Source: CAITSH01 sp025356665
GTDB taxonomy: Bacteria > Pseudomonadota > Gammaproteobacteria > Burkholderiales > SG8-39
DNA: 64,000 bases
NCBI GenBank assembly: GCA_025356665.1
Contig: JANXRV010000089.1
Coordinates: 1-64,000 of the forward strand
Reading direction: 5' to 3'
The notes below the pieces were generated by a model, which was not told the DNA's origin, ran no database searches, and saw nothing but the letters and a program-made list of their open reading frames with translations. Positions 1 through 7,847 of this stretch are shown here, piece by piece. Every line of letters starts with the position of its first letter. The stretch's first letter is position 1. The translations under genes were made by a program, and so were the position numbers.

Positions 1-217
1 CGGTGTCGTACATGTGCCACAACCAACTGTCCTCCCCCATGTTGCTCAGGGCGGCGCCGATGCCCCCCTGCGCGGCCACGGTATGCGAACGGGTCGGAAA
101 CACTTTGGACAGCACGGCGGTCTTGACACCGGCCTCGGCCAATTGCAAGGCCGCGCGCAGGCCGGCACCGCCCGCTCCCACAACTACCGCGTCAAACGAT
201 CTTTTCGTGATGCCCAC
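1..217 (-). CDS. sdhA: Succinate dehydrogenase flavoprotein subunit, N-terminal part (cut by window edge)
   Basis: FAD-carrying catalytic subunit of complex II, which oxidises succinate to fumarate at the inner face of the membrane. The visible ~72 residues hold the dinucleotide-binding motif VVVGAGGAGLRAAL and the FAD-attachment region SHTVAAQGGIGAAL, both classic for SdhA. The start is taken as GTG at 217, preceded by GGAG and placed 1 nt after the sdhD stop, so translation is probably coupled. The remainder of the gene lies outside the window. Family identity is certain; only the exact start is an inference. Confidence 0.93.
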   Translation of the reverse strand, partial: MGITKRSFDAVVVGAGGAGLRAALQLAEAGVKTAVLSKVFPTRSHTVAAQGGIGAALSNMGEDSWLWHMYDT

Positions 218-218
218 G

Positions 219-566
219 TCACAGCCTCCAGATAATCTGCATTGCCCAGCCGCCACAACCCACCAGCCACAATATGGTGACGACCTGAAGCAGTAATCTC
301 AGGCCCGTAGGCTTTATGTAATCCATCCAGATATCGCGCATGCCCACCCAGGCGTGAATCAGCACGCTGATGGTGAACAGGAAGGTCGCCATGCGGATCC
401 AGCCCTGGCTGAAAATACCCTTCCAGACGAAAAAATCGATTTCCCGCACCACCAGCAGCGCGACCACGAACATCAGCGTGTAAGCGGCCATGATCACCGC
501 GGTAACGCGCTGGGCAAGCCAGTCCTTCAGTCCGTAGTGGGCGCCGGTAATAACGCGCTTTACCAT
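219..566 (-). CDS. sdhD: Succinate dehydrogenase membrane anchor subunit
   Basis: Small hydrophobic anchor that, with SdhC, binds heme b and ubiquinone and holds SdhAB on the membrane. The 115-residue protein starts MVKRVITGAHYGLKDWLAQR, the usual SdhD opening, and shows three hydrophobic segments, the first around VTAVIMAAYTLMFVVALLVV. HAWVGMRDIWMDYIKP carries the conserved helix-II histidine/aspartate region. The start ATG overlaps the sdhC stop (ATGGTAA). A longer reading frame extends upstream but runs through sdhC, so the inner ATG was chosen. Confidence 0.93.
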   Translation of the reverse strand: MVKRVITGAHYGLKDWLAQRVTAVIMAAYTLMFVVALLVVREIDFFVWKGIFSQGWIRMATFLFTISVLIHAWVGMRDIWMDYIKPTGLRLLLQVVTILWLVGCGGWAMQIIWRL

Positions 567-949
567 AGCTTGGCTCCCAGAATCGCTGTCACACCCAGGC
601 TGACGGCAAACACCGCGTAGCTGGTCTTGCGCGCGGTGATGAGGTCGATGCCCTTGTGAATGTCGAGAAATAAATAGCGGATACCGGCGCAAAAATGGTG
701 CAGGTAAGCCCAGAGGTAGCCAAGCAAGGCAAGCTTCACCAAGGGATGGGCAATATAAGCCTTGAAATGATTGAACCCGGCCTCGGAGGACAGGCTCATT
801 TCAAGCAAGTAGAGCAGCCACACCAGTCCGGCGAACAGCAACAGGCCGCTGATGCGATGGAGAATCGATACCATTCCCGGAAGAGGCAGGTTCAGCGGGC
901 TTAAATTGAACCAGATGGGACGGACTTTTTTTGTTGATGAATCAGGCAT
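560..949 (-). CDS. sdhC: Succinate dehydrogenase cytochrome b556 subunit
   Basis: 129-residue membrane subunit of complex II. The opening RPIWFNLSPLNLPLPGMVSILHRISG contains the conserved S-x3-HRxSG quinone-site signature, and HHFCAGIRYLFLDIHKG carries the axial heme histidine region. Three membrane spans are visible. The start at 949 is preceded by AAGGAA; the frame is open further upstream but without family similarity. First gene of sdhC-sdhD-sdhA; the 240-nt gap to the GntR gene (950-1189) probably holds the operon promoter, although I see no clear -35/-10 pair there. Confidence 0.94.
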   Translation of the reverse strand: MPDSSTKKVRPIWFNLSPLNLPLPGMVSILHRISGLLLFAGLVWLLYLLEMSLSSEAGFNHFKAYIAHPLVKLALLGYLWAYLHHFCAGIRYLFLDIHKGIDLITARKTSYAVFAVSLGVTAILGAKLW

Positions 950-1189
950 TTGAGTATTCCTTCGCAATGATGACCGCGTTAGCTCGCGCCCATCACGAGA
1001 GAAAATTATAGCAGCCTTGCCGCAGCTTTTGTGCCCTGCAATAAAGAAGTTATCGGAATAGGCGGCACAGACTTGAATTAACGCACCGCGGCACGCGCAA
1101 ATCACCATGCGGGAAAGTGGCTCGCTGCGACAGGCAGCGATACGCCGACCGATTGCAATACCCGACGGCGTCAAGGCAGACCAAACCGG

Positions 1190-1918
1190 TCAGCTGAGGA
1201 CGTTCTTGTAGTAATGGCGATCGGTGCGATAAAGGCCGCGCCGCACTTCCACCGGCTTGTCACCATAGGTGTAGGACACGCGGTCCACGCACAAAAGCGG
1301 CGTACCCACGGACACTTCGAGCAACTTGCCGGTTTCCGCATCAGCGGCAAGTGCACTGATTCGCTCTTCGGCCCGCAACGTGCGCGTGCCGAACTCGGTC
1401 TCGAACAGGTTGTACATCGAGCCCTTGTACTCGTTGAACTTGGCCGCACTAAGCCCCTTGAAAATACTCCCCGGAAGCGAGATCTCGTCGATCACCGTAG
1501 GCTCGCCCTTGAAAATGAGCACGCGGCGCAAAAACACCAGGCTGTCCCCGGTCTTCATTTGCAGCTCTCGGGCAATCTCCGCACTGGCGCGCGCACGCCG
1601 GCACTCAAGGAGCCGGCTGGGCGGATATTCCTGCTCGCCCTGCAGCGGCATCAAGCGCAAAAACCGGAACTGGGCGCGCGCTTCGCTGTGCGTCGCTACA
1701 AATGTGCCCTTGCCCTGGCGACGTACCAGCAGATGTTCGGCAGATAATTCATCGATGGCCTTGCGCACCGTACCTTGGCTGACCTTGTAGTGGGCCGCCA
1801 ACTCCAACTCGCTCGGAATGACCTCACCAGGACGCCACTCCGCGCGCTGCAGGCTTTGCAAAATCAACGCCTTTATCTGGCGATAAAGCGGGCTGAAGGT
1901 CGGGGAGGCTGAATTCAT
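1190..1918 (-). CDS. GntR-family transcriptional regulator, HutC/UTRA subfamily
   Basis: About 242 residues. The N-terminal winged helix-turn-helix spans roughly residues 10-75 (SPLYRQIKALILQSLQ ... ELAAHYKVSQGTVRKAIDEL), followed by the KGTFVA hinge and a UTRA ligand-binding domain ending RRGLYRTDRHYYKNVL. UTRA regulators sense small carboxylates, sugars or amino acids. It lies between sdhCDA and divergent mdh, an arrangement common in betaproteobacteria, so it probably controls these TCA-cycle genes; that is inference. The start was placed at MNSASP, since upstream codons lie in an AT-rich operator-like region and lack family similarity. Confidence 0.88.
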   Translation of the reverse strand: MNSASPTFSPLYRQIKALILQSLQRAEWRPGEVIPSELELAAHYKVSQGTVRKAIDELSAEHLLVRRQGKGTFVATHSEARAQFRFLRLMPLQGEQEYPPSRLLECRRARASAEIARELQMKTGDSLVFLRRVLIFKGEPTVIDEISLPGSIFKGLSAAKFNEYKGSMYNLFETEFGTRTLRAEERISALAADAETGKLLEVSVGTPLLCVDRVSYTYGDKPVEVRRGLYRTDRHYYKNVLS

Positions 1919-1969
1919 TCGATGAATTCTTCCACAAAGCAGATCGCCCAGTCCATCACTATTTATATG

Positions 1970-1981
1970 TCTTATATAAGA
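1970..1981. promoter_or_regulatory. Perfect 12-bp palindrome, candidate GntR operator
   Basis: TCTTATATAAGA reads the same on both strands and is followed by a partial copy (ATATAAG). It sits in the gntR-mdh divergent gap, 14 bp upstream of the -35 box proposed for mdh and about 50 bp upstream of the regulator's start codon. An AT-rich palindrome of this size suits a dimeric GntR protein. The regulator-site pairing is inferred from position. Confidence 0.5.
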
Positions 1982-1994
1982 TATAAGATAGTTA

Positions 1995-2023
1995 TTGACA
2001 CCCCTTTTTAGAGCGCCTAACAT
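1995..2023 (+). promoter_or_regulatory. Candidate sigma-70 promoter for mdh
   Basis: TTGACA at 1995-2000 matches the -35 consensus fully, and TAACAT at 2018-2023 lies after a 17-bp spacer. This gives a leader of roughly 125 nt before the mdh start at 2154. The palindrome at 1970-1981 lies immediately upstream. Confidence 0.5.
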
Positions 2024-2153
2024 TTATAGAATCTTGCACTAGTGCACTGCAGCATTACGCCGGAAAGCGAGCTTTTCCAGCTCGGCCGCTGCAAAAAGAA
2101 CCGCCGCACCGCATAATTGCGATCCTTCAAAATTCTTTCCCTCGGAGCCCACC

Positions 2154-3143
2154 ATGGCCAAGTCCCCCGTTCGTGTTGCAGTAACCGGCGCCGCCGGCCA
2201 GATTGGCTACAGCCTGCTGTTTCGTATCGCCAGTGGCGAAATGCTTGGAAAAGACCAGCCGGTGATCCTGCAAATGCTGGAAATTCCCGACGAAAAAGCG
2301 CAAAACGCGCTCAAGGGCGTGATGATGGAACTCGATGACTGCGCCTTCCCGCTGCTCGCCGGCATGGTCGCCGCCTCTGACGCCAAGGTCGCCTTCAAGG
2401 ATGCCGATGTGGCCCTGCTCGTAGGCGCCCGCCCGCGCTCCAAGGGCATGGAACGCAAAGACCTGCTTGAAGCCAACGGCGCCATCTTCACCGTTCAGGG
2501 CAAAGCCCTCAACGAGGTCGCCAAGCGCAGCGTCAAGGTTCTCGTCGTTGGCAACCCGGCCAACACCAACGCCTACATCGCCATGAAATCGGCACCCGAC
2601 CTGCCCAGCGGCAATTTCACCGCCATGCTGCGTCTTGACCACAACCGCGCCCTGTCGCAACTGGCCACGCGCACCGGCAAGCCGGTCGATGCAATCGAGA
2701 AGATGGTCGTCTGGGGCAACCACTCGCCGACCATGTATCCGGACATTCGCTTCGCCACCATCGCCGGCACCGCCGCCAAGACGCTGGTCAACGACGAAAC
2801 CTGGTATCGCGACACCTACATTCCGACCGTCGGCAAGCGCGGCGCCGCCATCATTGAGGCACGCGGCCTGTCCTCGGCCGCATCGGCCGCCAACGCCGCC
2901 ATCGACCACATCCGCGACTGGACGCTGGGCACCAACGGCAAATGGGTCACCATGGGCATCGCCTCCGACGGCAGCTACGGCATCCCCGAAGGCGTGATGT
3001 ACGGCGTGCCGGTAACCTGCGCCAACGGCGCCTACACGCGCATCACCGGCCTCGAAATCGACGCCTTCAGCCGCGAAAAAATGGATTTCACCCTGAAAGA
3101 GTTGCTCGAAGAGCGCGACGGTGTGAAGCATCTGCTCGGCTAA
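2154..3143 (+). CDS. mdh: Malate dehydrogenase (NAD-dependent)
   Basis: 329 residues, the normal length for the betaproteobacterial MDH class; it oxidises malate to oxaloacetate in the TCA cycle. Visible marks are the NAD-binding glycine motif VTGAAGQIGYSLLFRIA at the N-terminus, substrate arginines in GARPRSKGMERKDLL, LRLDHNRALSQLA, and the catalytic histidine in WGNHSPTMYPD. GGAG precedes the ATG. It heads a plus-strand block of C3/C5 acid metabolism and is divergent from the GntR gene. Confidence 0.97.
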   Translation: MAKSPVRVAVTGAAGQIGYSLLFRIASGEMLGKDQPVILQMLEIPDEKAQNALKGVMMELDDCAFPLLAGMVAASDAKVAFKDADVALLVGARPRSKGMERKDLLEANGAIFTVQGKALNEVAKRSVKVLVVGNPANTNAYIAMKSAPDLPSGNFTAMLRLDHNRALSQLATRTGKPVDAIEKMVVWGNHSPTMYPDIRFATIAGTAAKTLVNDETWYRDTYIPTVGKRGAAIIEARGLSSAASAANAAIDHIRDWTLGTNGKWVTMGIASDGSYGIPEGVMYGVPVTCANGAYTRITGLEIDAFSREKMDFTLKELLEERDGVKHLLG

Positions 3144-3159
3144 GCGGAAACCTCCCCCG

Positions 3160-3342
3160 ATGAAATATTCCGGTCGCTGCCGGAGCAGGCTTTATGCCCC
3201 GGGCAGCAATCCGCGCTTTCTTGAGAAGGCGGCCGGAGTGGCCGCCAACGATCACCCGATCGAACAGATGCACGTGGTGGCGGCTCGGCGCGTGGTCGGC
3301 CGCGTCGAAGCCATCGAGAAAACTCACGCCGCGCAAGCCTGA
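3160..3342 (+). pseudogene. Internally deleted CitE/HpcH-type CoA-ester lyase remnant
   Basis: An open frame of 60 codons. Its start, RSRLYAPGSNPRFLEKA, is the typical opening of CitE-like CoA-ester lyases. Its end, HPIEQMHVVAARRVVGRVEAIE, resembles the C-terminal helix of that family, while the ~200-residue TIM-barrel core is missing. The stop overlaps the start of the next gene (TGATG), so the frame may survive only for translational coupling. The N-terminal match is strong; assignment of the C-terminal part is tentative. A short functional peptide cannot be excluded. Confidence 0.55.
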
Positions 3343-4400
3343 TGAAACCGCGCCGCGGAAATTTCTTCGAGGATTTCCGCCTTGGACAGCAGATGGTCCA
3401 CGCCACGCCGCGCACGCTCGGCGAGGGCGACAGTTCCCTGTACATGGCGCTGACCGGGGCCCGCCACGTCCTGCCCTCGTCACGGCCGCTCGCCCATTCC
3501 CTCGGTTATCGCGACCGTCCCATCGACGACCTGCTGGCCTTTCATGTGGCCTTCGGCAAGACCGTGCCGGACATCTCCCTCAACGCCATCGCCAACCTCG
3601 GTTACGCCGATGTGCGCTTCTTGCTGCCGGTCTACGCCGGCGACACACTCAGCGCCAGCTCCGAGGTCATCGGACTGAAACAAAACACCAGCGGCAAATC
3701 GGGCGTGGTGTGGGTACGCTCCACCATCAACAACCAGAACAAGCAAACGGTGCTCACCTGGGTGCGTTGGGTCATGGTGCACAAGCAGGACGCGACCGCA
3801 CCGGCGCCCGCGACGCATGTGCCGCCCTTGAGCGAATTTGTCGCCCCGCAGGCGCTGTGCATACCGCCGGGCTTTGATGCCTCCGGATTTGCAACCATCG
3901 CCACGAACAACGGCCATTGGTGGGACGACTACGAACCGGGCGAGCGCATCGAACATCCCTCGGGCATGACCGTGGAAGAAGCCGACCACATGCTGGCGAC
4001 GCGCCTCTATCAAAACAACGCCCGCGTGCACTTTGACGCCCTTGCCATGAAGGACTCGCAATTCGGACGACGCCTGGTGTATGGCGGCCACGTCATGTCA
4101 GTTTGCCGGGCGCTCTCCCACGACGGGCTGGAGAACGCGCTCATCATCGCCGCCATCAACGGCGGCAGCCATGTCGCCCCGACCTTCGCCGGCGATACGC
4201 TGTACGCACTGAGCGAGGTGTTGGACAAATGGGAGCTGCCCGGCCGCCGTGATATCGGTGCCCTGCGCCTGCGCCTGGTCGGCGTGAAGAATCTCCCGGT
4301 CGCCGAAGTGGTCACCATAAGGAATAACAGCGGCGGCTACCACGCCAACGTTGTGCTCGATCTCGATTACACAGTGCTGATACCAAGGAAATCCTCATGA
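3342..4400 (+). CDS. MaoC-type (double hot-dog) dehydratase, mesaconyl-CoA hydratase-like
   Basis: 352 residues with two hot-dog halves. NFFEDFRLGQQMVHATPRTLGEGD opens the first; YEPGERIEHPSGMTVEEADHMLATRLYQN opens the second, followed by YGGHVMSVCRALSHDGL. Length and layout match mesaconyl-CoA (beta-methylmalyl-CoA) hydratases of the ethylmalonyl-CoA and 3-hydroxypropionate pathways, which interconvert mesaconyl-CoA and methylmalyl-CoA. It overlaps the next gene, a CoA-ester lyase that could cleave the product. The substrate is inferred from similarity and neighbours; a hydratase for another enoyl-CoA is the alternative. Confidence 0.75.
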   Translation: MKPRRGNFFEDFRLGQQMVHATPRTLGEGDSSLYMALTGARHVLPSSRPLAHSLGYRDRPIDDLLAFHVAFGKTVPDISLNAIANLGYADVRFLLPVYAGDTLSASSEVIGLKQNTSGKSGVVWVRSTINNQNKQTVLTWVRWVMVHKQDATAPAPATHVPPLSEFVAPQALCIPPGFDASGFATIATNNGHWWDDYEPGERIEHPSGMTVEEADHMLATRLYQNNARVHFDALAMKDSQFGRRLVYGGHVMSVCRALSHDGLENALIIAAINGGSHVAPTFAGDTLYALSEVLDKWELPGRRDIGALRLRLVGVKNLPVAEVVTIRNNSGGYHANVVLDLDYTVLIPRKSS

Positions 4401-5386
4401 ACCGCGTTCATCCCAGCGAGGCCCTGTTCCGGGGTGAAAAACCCTTTCCGGTCATCCCGTCCTGCGAGCACTTCGCCGGCAGTGAGAAACTCATAGTCAA
4501 GGCGCTCGCATTGCAGGACAAACTCGGCCCGATCTTCGACATCACCTGCGACTGCGAGGACGGCGCCCAGGCCGGCAAGGAAAAAGAGCACGCCGAAATG
4601 ATCGTGCGCATGCTCAACTCGCCGGCCAACAAGCACAAGCAGGCCGGAGTGCGCATGCACGACCACACGCATGCGCACTGGAAAAAGGACGTCGACATCC
4701 TGGTTTCGGGCGCCGGCAACCTGCTCGCCTACATCACCATCCCAAAACCAACAGCGGCCTCGCAAGTGGCGGAGATGGTCGATTACATCCAGAAATGCGC
4801 GGCTAACCACGGCGTCAAGCGCGCCATCCCGCTGCACGTGCTGGTGGAAACCCACGGCGCACTGCGCGATGCCCAGGCGATCGCCGCACTGCCCTGGCTG
4901 CAGGTGCTCGATTTTGGCCTGATGGACTTTGTCTCCGGGCACCACGGCGCCATCCCCGCCGCAGCCATGCGTTCACCGGCGCAGTTCGACCACAAGTTGC
5001 TCGCACGCGCCAAGACCGAAGTGGTCGCGGCGGCGCTCGCCAACGGCATCGTGCCGGCACACAACGTCACGCTCGACCTGAAAAACCCGCACACTGCCTA
5101 CAATGATGCCTACCGCGCCCGCCACGAGTTCGGCTTTTTGCGCATGTGGTCGATCTACCCGACACAAATCCAGTCCATCGTCGACGCGATGAAGCCCGAC
5201 TACTCCGAGGTGCAGGACGCGGCCAACATCCTGCTCGCGGCGCAAGCGGGCGACTGGGGGCCGATCCAGTATGCCGGCGAATTGCACGACCGCGCCACTT
5301 ACCGCTACTTCTGGGAAATCCTGCAAAAAGCCAGGGTCACGGGCGTGACCATTTCCGAAGAAGCCGCCAAGGCGTTTTTTGCCTGA
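4397..5386 (+). CDS. HpcH/HpaI-family CoA-ester lyase (putative methylmalyl-/malyl-CoA lyase)
   Basis: 329 residues in the HpcH/HpaI aldolase/citrate-lyase family. Recognisable parts are IFDITCDCEDGAQAGKEKEH (acidic metal-binding residues), HVLVETHGALRDAQAIAALPWLQVLDFGLMDFVSGHHG (catalytic/metal Glu region) and LRMWSIYPTQIQSIVDAM (C-terminal conserved block). Such enzymes split beta-hydroxyacyl-CoAs such as methylmalyl-CoA into glyoxylate and propionyl-CoA. The start overlaps the hydratase stop by 4 nt. Propionyl-CoA would feed prpC two genes downstream. The exact substrate is inferred from context. Confidence 0.75.
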   Translation: MNRVHPSEALFRGEKPFPVIPSCEHFAGSEKLIVKALALQDKLGPIFDITCDCEDGAQAGKEKEHAEMIVRMLNSPANKHKQAGVRMHDHTHAHWKKDVDILVSGAGNLLAYITIPKPTAASQVAEMVDYIQKCAANHGVKRAIPLHVLVETHGALRDAQAIAALPWLQVLDFGLMDFVSGHHGAIPAAAMRSPAQFDHKLLARAKTEVVAAALANGIVPAHNVTLDLKNPHTAYNDAYRARHEFGFLRMWSIYPTQIQSIVDAMKPDYSEVQDAANILLAAQAGDWGPIQYAGELHDRATYRYFWEILQKARVTGVTISEEAAKAFFA

Positions 5387-5422
5387 GTCCGGCTGATAAA
5401 CTTTAACCTGAGAGAATCCAAA

Positions 5423-6316
5423 ATGACCCAATCCCTTTCAGCCGGAGCGAAATTCCGCGCCGCACTCAAGTCGGAAAAACCGCTGCAATGCATCGGTGCC
5501 ATCAACGCCTATCACGCGCGAATGGCCGAGCGCAGCGGCTACAAATCCATTTACCTGTCCGGAGGCGGCGTCGCCGCGGGCTCGCTCGGCCTGCCCGACC
5601 TGGGCATCTCCAATCTTGATGACGTGCTCACCGACATCCGCCGCATCACCGACGCATGCTCGCTGCCGCTGCTGGTGGATGTGGACACCGGCTTTGGCGC
5701 CAGCGCCTTCAACGTCGGACGCACAGTCAAATCGCTGATCAAGTTCGGCGCCGGCGCAATGCACATCGAAGACCAGGTCGGCGCCAAGCGCTGCGGCCAC
5801 CGCCCGGGCAAGGAGCTGGTCACGCAAACCGAAATGGTCGACCGCATCAAGGCCGCGGTCGATGCGCGCACCGACCCGGATTTTTTCATCATGGCCCGCA
5901 CCGACGCCCTCGCCGTCGAAGGCCTGCAGTCGGCGATCGACCGCGCCTGCGCCTGCGTCGAAGCCGGTGCCGACGGCATTTTCCCCGAAGCCATGACTGA
6001 ACTTTCCATGTACAAGCAGTTCGCCGATGCGGTGAAGGTGCCCATCCTTGCAAACATCACCGAATTTGGCTCGACGCCGCTGTTCACCCTGGATGAGTTG
6101 CGCTCGGCCGATGTCGCCATCGCGCTCTACCCGCTGTCGGCGTTCAGGGCGATGAATGCGGCGGCACTCAATGTCTACCAGACCGTGCGCAAGGAAGGCA
6201 CACAGAAAAACCTCGTCAGCACCATGCAAACACGCAACGACCTGTACGACTATCTCGGTTACCACGCCTACGAACAAAAACTTGACTCACTGTTTGCCAA
6301 GGAGAAAAGCAAATGA
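5423..6316 (+). CDS. prpB: 2-Methylisocitrate lyase
   Basis: 297 residues; cleaves 2-methylisocitrate to pyruvate and succinate, the last step of the methylcitrate cycle. The catalytic signature KRCGH lies at residues 122-126, and DVDTGFG (about 86-92) and IEDQ (about 115-118) give the metal/substrate-binding acids. A purine-rich site (GAGA) precedes the ATG. It overlaps prpC by 4 nt (ATGA), so the two are translationally coupled. Confidence 0.95.
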   Translation: MTQSLSAGAKFRAALKSEKPLQCIGAINAYHARMAERSGYKSIYLSGGGVAAGSLGLPDLGISNLDDVLTDIRRITDACSLPLLVDVDTGFGASAFNVGRTVKSLIKFGAGAMHIEDQVGAKRCGHRPGKELVTQTEMVDRIKAAVDARTDPDFFIMARTDALAVEGLQSAIDRACACVEAGADGIFPEAMTELSMYKQFADAVKVPILANITEFGSTPLFTLDELRSADVAIALYPLSAFRAMNAAALNVYQTVRKEGTQKNLVSTMQTRNDLYDYLGYHAYEQKLDSLFAKEKSK

Positions 6317-7488
6317 GCACCGCTGAAACACGCCCGACCGAACCGAATCCCAACGCGCCCAAAGCGAAAAAATCCGTCGCCCTGTCCGGCGTCACTGCCG
6401 GCAACACGGCCCTGTGCACCGTCGGTCGCAGCGGCAACGACCTGCACTACCGCGGCTACGACATCCTTGAATTCGCCGACGACGCCGAGTTCGAGGAAAT
6501 CGCCCACCTGCTGGTGCACGGCACGCTGCCCAACGCCGCGGAACTGGCCGGTTACAAACTCAAACTCAGGGCCTTACGCGGCCTGCCGGCGAGCCTCAAA
6601 GCGGCGCTGGAGTGCGTACCGGCCTCGGCGCACCCGATGGACGTGCTGCGCACCGGTTGCTCGCTGCTCGGCAACATGGTTCCGGAGAAGGACGAGCACA
6701 ACATCCCCGGCGCCAAAGACATCGCCGACCGCCTGATGGCCTGCTTCGGCTCGATGCTGCTCTACTGGTACCACTTCGCCTTCAACGGCCGGCGTATCGA
6801 AGTCGAGACCGACGATGACTCCATCGGTGGACATTTTCTGCACCTGCTGCACGGCAAGACGCCATCCGCATCGTGGGTGCGCGCCATGCACACCTCGCTG
6901 ATCCTGTACGCCGAGCACGAGTTCAACGCATCCACCTTCGCCTGCCGCGTCATCGCCGGCACCGGCTCGGACATGTACTCGGCCATCACCGGCGGTATCG
7001 GCGCGCTGCGCGGACCCAAGCACGGCGGCGCCAACGAAGTCGCCTTTGAGGTGCAAAGCCGCTACGCCGGCCCCGACGATGCCGAAGCCGACGTCGTGCG
7101 CCGCATCCAGAACAAGGAAATTGTCATCGGCTTCGGCCACCCCGTCTACACCATCGGCGACCCGCGCAACAAGGTGATCAAGGAAGTCGCACGCACCCTG
7201 TCGAAGGAAAGGAACGACATGAAGCTGTTCAACATCGCCGAGCGGCTCGAAACGGTGATGTGGCGCGAGAAAAAAATGTTCCCCAACCTGGACTGGTTCA
7301 GCGCCGTTTCCTACAACATGATGGGCGTGCCAACCGCGATGTTCACGCCGATTTTTGTCGTCAGCCGCACCTCGGGCTGGGCGGCACACGTCATTGAGCA
7401 GCGCATAGACGGCAAAATTATCCGCCCCACCGCCCATTACACGGGACCGGAAAATCAGCAGTACCTGCCGCTTAAATCACGCAAGTAA
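6313..7488 (+). CDS. prpC: 2-Methylcitrate synthase
   Basis: 391 residues; condenses propionyl-CoA and oxaloacetate. SGVTAGNTALCTVGRSGNDLHYRGYDI is the typical PrpC opening. Catalytic blocks GALRGPKHGGANE and IGFGHPVYTIGDPRNKVIK contain the citrate-synthase-fold histidines. It is shorter than the TCA citrate synthases (~430 residues) and sits between prpB and prpD, which supports the methylcitrate assignment. Confidence 0.95.
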   Translation: MSTAETRPTEPNPNAPKAKKSVALSGVTAGNTALCTVGRSGNDLHYRGYDILEFADDAEFEEIAHLLVHGTLPNAAELAGYKLKLRALRGLPASLKAALECVPASAHPMDVLRTGCSLLGNMVPEKDEHNIPGAKDIADRLMACFGSMLLYWYHFAFNGRRIEVETDDDSIGGHFLHLLHGKTPSASWVRAMHTSLILYAEHEFNASTFACRVIAGTGSDMYSAITGGIGALRGPKHGGANEVAFEVQSRYAGPDDAEADVVRRIQNKEIVIGFGHPVYTIGDPRNKVIKEVARTLSKERNDMKLFNIAERLETVMWREKKMFPNLDWFSAVSYNMMGVPTAMFTPIFVVSRTSGWAAHVIEQRIDGKIIRPTAHYTGPENQQYLPLKSRK

Positions 7489-7520
7489 GCACCACACAAG
7501 CCTTCAAAGAGGAGTCCGCC

Positions 7521-7781
7521 ATGGCCACCACAACCCGCCCGCAAGCTGCCACACTGGAACAGTGCGTCGAACTACTGGAAGCGCGCCGCCTGCTGCTGTG
7601 CGACGAACTGCAGCACTACGCCCGTCCCGTGGCAGCCTGCGATGCGGACTTCAATGCGCTGCTGGTGGAACGCACCGCCATCGTGCAGGCGCTGGCGCAA
7701 CTACGTCCGATCAGCCGCGCCGAAGTCAACATTTCCAGCCGCCGCGAAGACCACCTCACCCTGAGCTACCCCGCACACTGA
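7521..7781 (+). CDS. Small protein of unknown function between prpC and prpD
   Basis: 86 residues, no recognised family. An excellent ribosome site (AGAGGAG) 7 nt before the ATG supports real translation. The sequence is mostly helical with many Leu/Ala/Glu residues (LEQCVELLEARRLLLCDELQ) and ends in a polar tail; it has no signal or membrane segment. Tight placement inside the prp run suggests co-transcription, but no role can be assigned. Confidence 0.65.
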   Translation: MATTTRPQAATLEQCVELLEARRLLLCDELQHYARPVAACDADFNALLVERTAIVQALAQLRPISRAEVNISSRREDHLTLSYPAH

Positions 7782-7847
7782 CCCGCATCACCTTTCACTT
7801 TTCACACCTTCACTCCTTCACCCATAAACAACAGCAAGGTAACCCGC

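Noticed and set aside
1171..1449. Short frame overlapping the GntR regulator gene end
   Set aside because: Out of frame with the regulator and rich in Arg/Ser/Thr; a shadow frame.
2127..3131. Long open frame antisense to mdh
   Set aside because: A mirror of strong codon bias in a GC-rich gene; it lacks family motifs and is entirely inside mdh.
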